A stretch of DNA of 64,000 nt, taken from contig NZ_JAFBCX010000006.1 of the NCBI RefSeq assembly GCF_016907955.1, positions 248,001 through 312,000 on the forward strand, read 5' to 3'. The stretch comes from Lentzea nigeriaca. GTDB taxonomy: Bacteria; Actinomycetota; Actinomycetes; Mycobacteriales; Pseudonocardiaceae. Of the stretch, positions 60,823 to 64,000 are shown in pieces (position 1 is the stretch's first letter; every line of letters starts with the position of its first letter). The notes under the pieces are model-generated. The model was given only the letters and a program-made list of their open reading frames with translations, had not been told where the DNA came from and searched no databases. The position numbers and the translations under genes are program-made.

Positions 60823-61733
60823 CAGTGTCTTTCTAAACGGCAGACTCGCACTTCACCGACGACCTGCCCGCCACCCAGCACCGGCACGGACAGGTGCTCC
60901 TTCGCAGGAGACACGTCGTACCCCAGCGCCGCCAGCGCCGTGAGCCCGATCGCCGTGGTGGCACGGGGATTCCCGTCGAGCACCTTCACCGCGACGGCGT
61001 GCCCCGCGTCCGTGGCCAGCACCAGAACGCCCTCGGCGCCGCCTTTCGCCACCACCCCGGGTAACAGCTGCATGATCACCGTGTTCACGTGACCGGTTCC
61101 GCCGACGTACTCGGGGTGCTCGCGCATCGCCTGAGCGACCGGTGTGCGCACCAGTCCCCGCATCGCGCGTGCCAAGCCGTGCAACGACAACCCGTACACC
61201 GGCGCACCACATCCGTCGACCGCCGTGTGCGCGACGGTCTCGCCGGAAAGTTGCTCCACCGTCCGCAACACCAGTTGCTGCAACGGATGCGTTGGCTCCA
61301 GATAGGTCTGCCTGGGCCACCGCGCCGCCACGCACGTCGCGAGCATCGCCGCGTGCTTGCCGGAGCAGTTCATCCGCACCCGAGACGGTTCGGTCAGCCG
61401 TTGCCTCGTCTGTTCGTCCTCCGGCCACGACTGCGGGCAGCGCAGCAACCCCACCGGCAGCCCGCCGAGCAGCTGCATCACCAGCTCGGCGTGCCGGTTC
61501 TCGCCCGTGTGCGACCCGGCGGCGATCGCCAGCGCGGGCCCCTCGAGCGGCGCTCCAGCAGACAGGCAGGCCAGCGCCTGGAACGGCTTCATGCACGACC
61601 GCGGCAGCACCGGATCCTCCACGGCACCAACGGAAACGCCGACCGCGCCGGACGGCAGCAGCCCGACGACGCTGCCGTGGTGCAGGCTCTCCACGAAGCC
61701 GGATCGCGTTACCTCAGCGAGCAATGCGGGCAC
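60819..61733 (-). CDS. L-asparaginase (type II family, PF06089-like)
   Basis: About 304 residues: TRSGFVESLHHGSVVGLLPS, SVGAVEDPVLPRSCMKPFQA, AIAAGSHTGENRHAELVMQL, RVRMNCSGKHAAMLATCVAA, AVDGCGAPVYGLSLHGLARA and VVAKGGAEGVLVLATDAGHA. These are the landmarks of the asparaginase II family, which hydrolyses asparagine to aspartate and ammonia. GTG 61733 is chosen because GGAGG lies six bases upstream; it overlaps the permease end by 20 bp. It lies at the end of an amino-acid importer operon, which suggests uptake and cleavage of asparagine or glutamine. Confidence 0.85.
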   Translation of the reverse strand: MPALLAEVTRSGFVESLHHGSVVGLLPSGAVGVSVGAVEDPVLPRSCMKPFQALACLSAGAPLEGPALAIAAGSHTGENRHAELVMQLLGGLPVGLLRCPQSWPEDEQTRQRLTEPSRVRMNCSGKHAAMLATCVAARWPRQTYLEPTHPLQQLVLRTVEQLSGETVAHTAVDGCGAPVYGLSLHGLARAMRGLVRTPVAQAMREHPEYVGGTGHVNTVIMQLLPGVVAKGGAEGVLVLATDAGHAVAVKVLDGNPRATTAIGLTALAALGYDVSPAKEHLSVPVLGGGQVVGEVRVCRLERHC

Positions 61734-62481
61734 GACGAGCCTCCAGGCGGTGGGCCAACCGCGACAGCGCCAGGTTGACCACCAGGTAGACGAATGCGAC
61801 GACGATGAAGGTCTGGATGAGCAGACCGTTGTAGTTCGCGAGCACCCGGCCGTTGAACAGCAACTCCGTGTAGGACACGACATATCCCAGCGAGGTGTCC
61901 TTCAACAGGCTGACAGCTTGGGTGACCAGCAACGGCGTCATGTGCCGAACGGCCTGTGGCAGCACGACGAACCGCGTCACCGCGCCGTCCGGCATGCCCA
62001 GCGACAGTCCGGCCTCGCGCTGACCGGGTTCGACGGCGTCCACGCCCGCTCGGAAGATCACCGCGTAGGAAGCCGCGTGCGACAACGCCAGTGGCACCAC
62101 GAGCTTCCAGAACAGCGGCAGGTTCACACCGAACGACGGCAGCACGAACAGCATCACGTACACCAGCAGCAGTACCGGAACCGTGCGCATGACCCCGGCG
62201 TACGCGCGGGTGAACCGGTTGGGCCGCAACGCGAGCAGCAAGCCACCCGCCATCGCCAGCACCCCCGTCGCGAACGCCGCCACCACCGTCGACCACAGGC
62301 CTCCCAGCAGATAACGCCACACGGGCCAGGTCAGATACGGCCGCCATCGAACCGGGTCCAGCTGCCCACCGGCCGCGAACTGCCGCAGCCCCAACGCGAC
62401 CAGCCCCGTGAGCACGAGCGCCGACACCACCGAGACCCAGAAGACACGGCGGCGGAGCCGGGGTCCTGGAGCGTCGAACAT
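61714..62481 (-). CDS. Polar amino-acid ABC transporter permease
   Basis: 255 residues with several membrane helices (VFWVSVVSALVLTGLVALGL, TVVAAFATGVLAMAGGLLLA, VPVLLLVYVMLFVLPSFGV) and the conserved cytoplasmic EAA loop EAGLSLGMPDGAVTRFVVLP. It is the GlnP/HisM type, one of two permeases that pair in the membrane. The ATG overlaps the preceding permease stop (ATGA). Confidence 0.9.
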   Translation of the reverse strand: MFDAPGPRLRRRVFWVSVVSALVLTGLVALGLRQFAAGGQLDPVRWRPYLTWPVWRYLLGGLWSTVVAAFATGVLAMAGGLLLALRPNRFTRAYAGVMRTVPVLLLVYVMLFVLPSFGVNLPLFWKLVVPLALSHAASYAVIFRAGVDAVEPGQREAGLSLGMPDGAVTRFVVLPQAVRHMTPLLVTQAVSLLKDTSLGYVVSYTELLFNGRVLANYNGLLIQTFIVVAFVYLVVNLALSRLAHRLEARRARIAR

Positions 62482-63095
62482 CAGGCCGGCCGCCGTTCCA
62501 GCACGCGCGCCGCGAACCCGATTCCCGCGGCCATCACCAGATAACAGAGTCCGGCGCCGGTGAAGACCAGCAACGGCTGGGCCAGCTCCAGGTTGATCCG
62601 TTGCGCCGCACGGGTCATGTCCACGACACCGACGACACCGGCCAGTGCCGTCGCCATCGTCAACGCGATCGCGATGTTCGCCAACGGCTGTACGACCCGT
62701 CGCCCGGCCTGGGGCAGGATCACGTGCCGCAACGACTGCCGGAACGACAGCCCCAGCGCCCGCGCGGCCTCACCCTGCCCGGACGCCACAGCGTTCACGC
62801 CCGACCGCAGCGCCTCCGCCACGAAGGCGGCCTCGTACAGCGCGATCGCCGTGAACGCCGTCCAGAACAGCGGCATCCGCACGCCCACCTCTGGCAACCC
62901 GAACACGAACAGCACCAGCCAGGCGAGCAACGGGATGTTCCGCCACACCTCGACGTAGACCGCGCCGACGCCCCGCAGCAGCGGCACCGGCACGATCCTC
63001 AGCACCGCCACCGCGAGACCCACGACGAGGGCACCCGCGAACGACAGCAGGGTCAGCGCAACGGTGTTCAGAAAGCCTTCGAGGACCAGGCTCAT
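62481..63095 (-). CDS. Polar amino-acid ABC transporter permease
   Basis: 204 residues with helices FLNTVALTLLSFAGALVVGL, IPLLAWLVLFVFGLPEVGV and VFTGAGLCYLVMAAGIGFAA, and the EAA loop EAARALGLSFRQSLRHVILP. It is the second permease of the importer. ATG 63095 overlaps the stop of the binding-protein gene, so this is its natural start; longer reading upstream is not supported. Confidence 0.9.
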   Translation of the reverse strand: MSLVLEGFLNTVALTLLSFAGALVVGLAVAVLRIVPVPLLRGVGAVYVEVWRNIPLLAWLVLFVFGLPEVGVRMPLFWTAFTAIALYEAAFVAEALRSGVNAVASGQGEAARALGLSFRQSLRHVILPQAGRRVVQPLANIAIALTMATALAGVVGVVDMTRAAQRINLELAQPLLVFTGAGLCYLVMAAGIGFAARVLERRPA

Positions 63096-63970
63096 GAGGC
63101 GATCGCGGGTGGCGACGGGGCGTCGCCGGTGACCACGGTGCCGATCGTCTGCTTCCAGACGTCCTGCCACAGCCCGGACTTGCCGATCTCGCGCAGCCAG
63201 TCTTCGACGAACTTCTGGAACTCCGCGTCGCCGTGCTTCAGGCCGATGCCGTACGGGTCCTCGGTGAACGGCTCGCCGACGAGCTGCAGCTCGCTGTCCT
63301 TCGACGCGTCGGCCACCAGGAGTGCCTGGTCCTGCACGTAGGCATCGCCGCGACCCTGTTTCAACGCGGTCAGGCACTCGGGATCGGAGCCGAACTCGAC
63401 GATCTGGGCGGTGGGAGCGGCTTCCTTCACCGCTTTCACCCCAGGGGTGTTCGCGCCGACGATGACCGTCTTCCCGGCCAGATCAGCGGGTTTCGTGATG
63501 CCGGACGTGCCCTTGCGGACCGCGATCGACTGCCCCGACCGGTAGTACGGCCCGGCGAACGCCACGCGCTCCTGCCGGGCCGGCGTGATCGTGTAGGTCT
63601 GGATGATCACGTCGACCGTGCCGTTGGCCAGCAACGGTTCGCGGGTCTCCGACGTGGCGCTGAGCAGCTCGGTCTGCGGCCTGCCGACGATGTACCGCGC
63701 GAGGAGCTTGCCGAGGTAGGCGTCGAAGCCGGTGAGCTCGCCGCTGATCGGGTCGAGCTGCGACAGCAGCGGCGCGTCCTGGGAGCCGCCGATGATCAGC
63801 TTGCCGCGCTTCTTGATCCGGTCCACGGCCGAGCCGGGTTTCACCTGACCGGAGTAGACGGGTGCCTTGGCGAGCAGTGCGTCGATCTTGTTACCGCCCG
63901 GCGCCGCGTTCTCGCCGCCTGAGCATCCAGTCACCAAGAGCAACAGTGCAGCTACGAACAGTCTCCCCAT
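63092..63970 (-). CDS. Amino-acid ABC transporter substrate-binding lipoprotein
   Basis: 292 residues with a lipoprotein signal (LFVAALLLLVTGCSGG, cysteine 16 the lipidation site) and a type 2 periplasmic-binding fold: KRGKLIIGGSQDAPLLSQLD, TGFDAYLGKLLARYIVG, VDVIIQTYTITPARQERVAF, FAGPYYRSGQSIAVRKGTSG and DLAGKTVIVGANTPGVKAV. This is the GlnH/GluB class binding acidic or amide amino acids. It starts the operon as seen here; the ATPase gene is not inside the window and may lie beyond 64000. Confidence 0.92.
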   Translation of the reverse strand: MGRLFVAALLLLVTGCSGGENAAPGGNKIDALLAKAPVYSGQVKPGSAVDRIKKRGKLIIGGSQDAPLLSQLDPISGELTGFDAYLGKLLARYIVGRPQTELLSATSETREPLLANGTVDVIIQTYTITPARQERVAFAGPYYRSGQSIAVRKGTSGITKPADLAGKTVIVGANTPGVKAVKEAAPTAQIVEFGSDPECLTALKQGRGDAYVQDQALLVADASKDSELQLVGEPFTEDPYGIGLKHGDAEFQKFVEDWLREIGKSGLWQDVWKQTIGTVVTGDAPSPPAIAS

Positions 63971-64000
63971 GCCACGACGCTACTGATCGCGATCATCCGG
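63971..64000. other. Upstream end of importer operon
   Basis: Thirty bases before the binding-protein ATG; no gene is visible in this stub. Confidence 0.5.

Overview
The window is high-GC DNA with dense GTGA/ATGA stop-start overlaps. It carries an Scr1-type regulator with a DUF397 partner, DUF6346 proteins, EspC/YbaB-type ESX cargo genes and a FolP2-like gene. Together these point to a mycelial actinomycete, most likely of the Pseudonocardiales (Lentzea/Saccharothrix-like). The genus is inferred from gene families, not proven. No rRNA, tRNA or CRISPR array was seen.

Positions 1-15250 are a restriction island. A truncated Scr1-type HTH regulator and its DUF397 partner converge on a tight minus-strand gene train: an HTH-containing N6-adenine methylase (11490-13463), HsdM, HsdS, an Mrr-like nuclease, HsdR, a 606-aa protein of unknown function and a Ser/Thr protein kinase with a C-terminal helical region. 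From HsdM to the kinase the genes overlap or nearly touch, so this looks like one operon: a type I restriction-modification system with three extra components. A TIGR04141-family protein is divergently transcribed.

Positions 15250-26600 hold two paralogous ESX (type VII) cargo loci around a single-chain type ISP-like restriction-modification enzyme. The minus-strand copy (15375-18218) is damaged: an in-frame amber codon in the EspC-like gene and two frameshifts in the large ESX protein. The plus-strand copy (22592-25087) is intact, but its distal end (25084-25810) looks frameshifted. A T7SS-associated protein, a large perfect hairpin and a YbaB/EspG-like remnant complete this region.

Positions 26563-40650 are a seven-gene plus-strand unit containing two Wadjet (SMC-like plasmid defence) modules, JetA1-B1-C1-D1-A2-B2-C2. 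Only one TOPRIM nuclease gene (JetD) lies between two divergent JetABC sets. A minus-strand pair, a DEDDh exonuclease with a BRCT end and a small unknown protein, converges on JetC2.

Positions 41150-64000 become gradually more housekeeping or metabolic: a cytochrome P450 remnant, a FolP2-like dihydropteroate synthase homologue, a DUF2786 protein, a secreted beta-propeller, a small membrane stress protein, a SNF2 helicase with its SWIM-finger partner, an aromatic amino-acid lyase homologue with an altered MIO triad, a quinone-oxidoreductase-like enzyme, an alpha/beta hydrolase, a MoaD-like/BNR-repeat pair, an acyl-CoA dehydrogenase, a broken NPCBM gene, a TetR/SnoaL-like divergent pair, and an amino-acid ABC importer (binding protein plus two permeases, no ATPase in the window) coupled to L-asparaginase.
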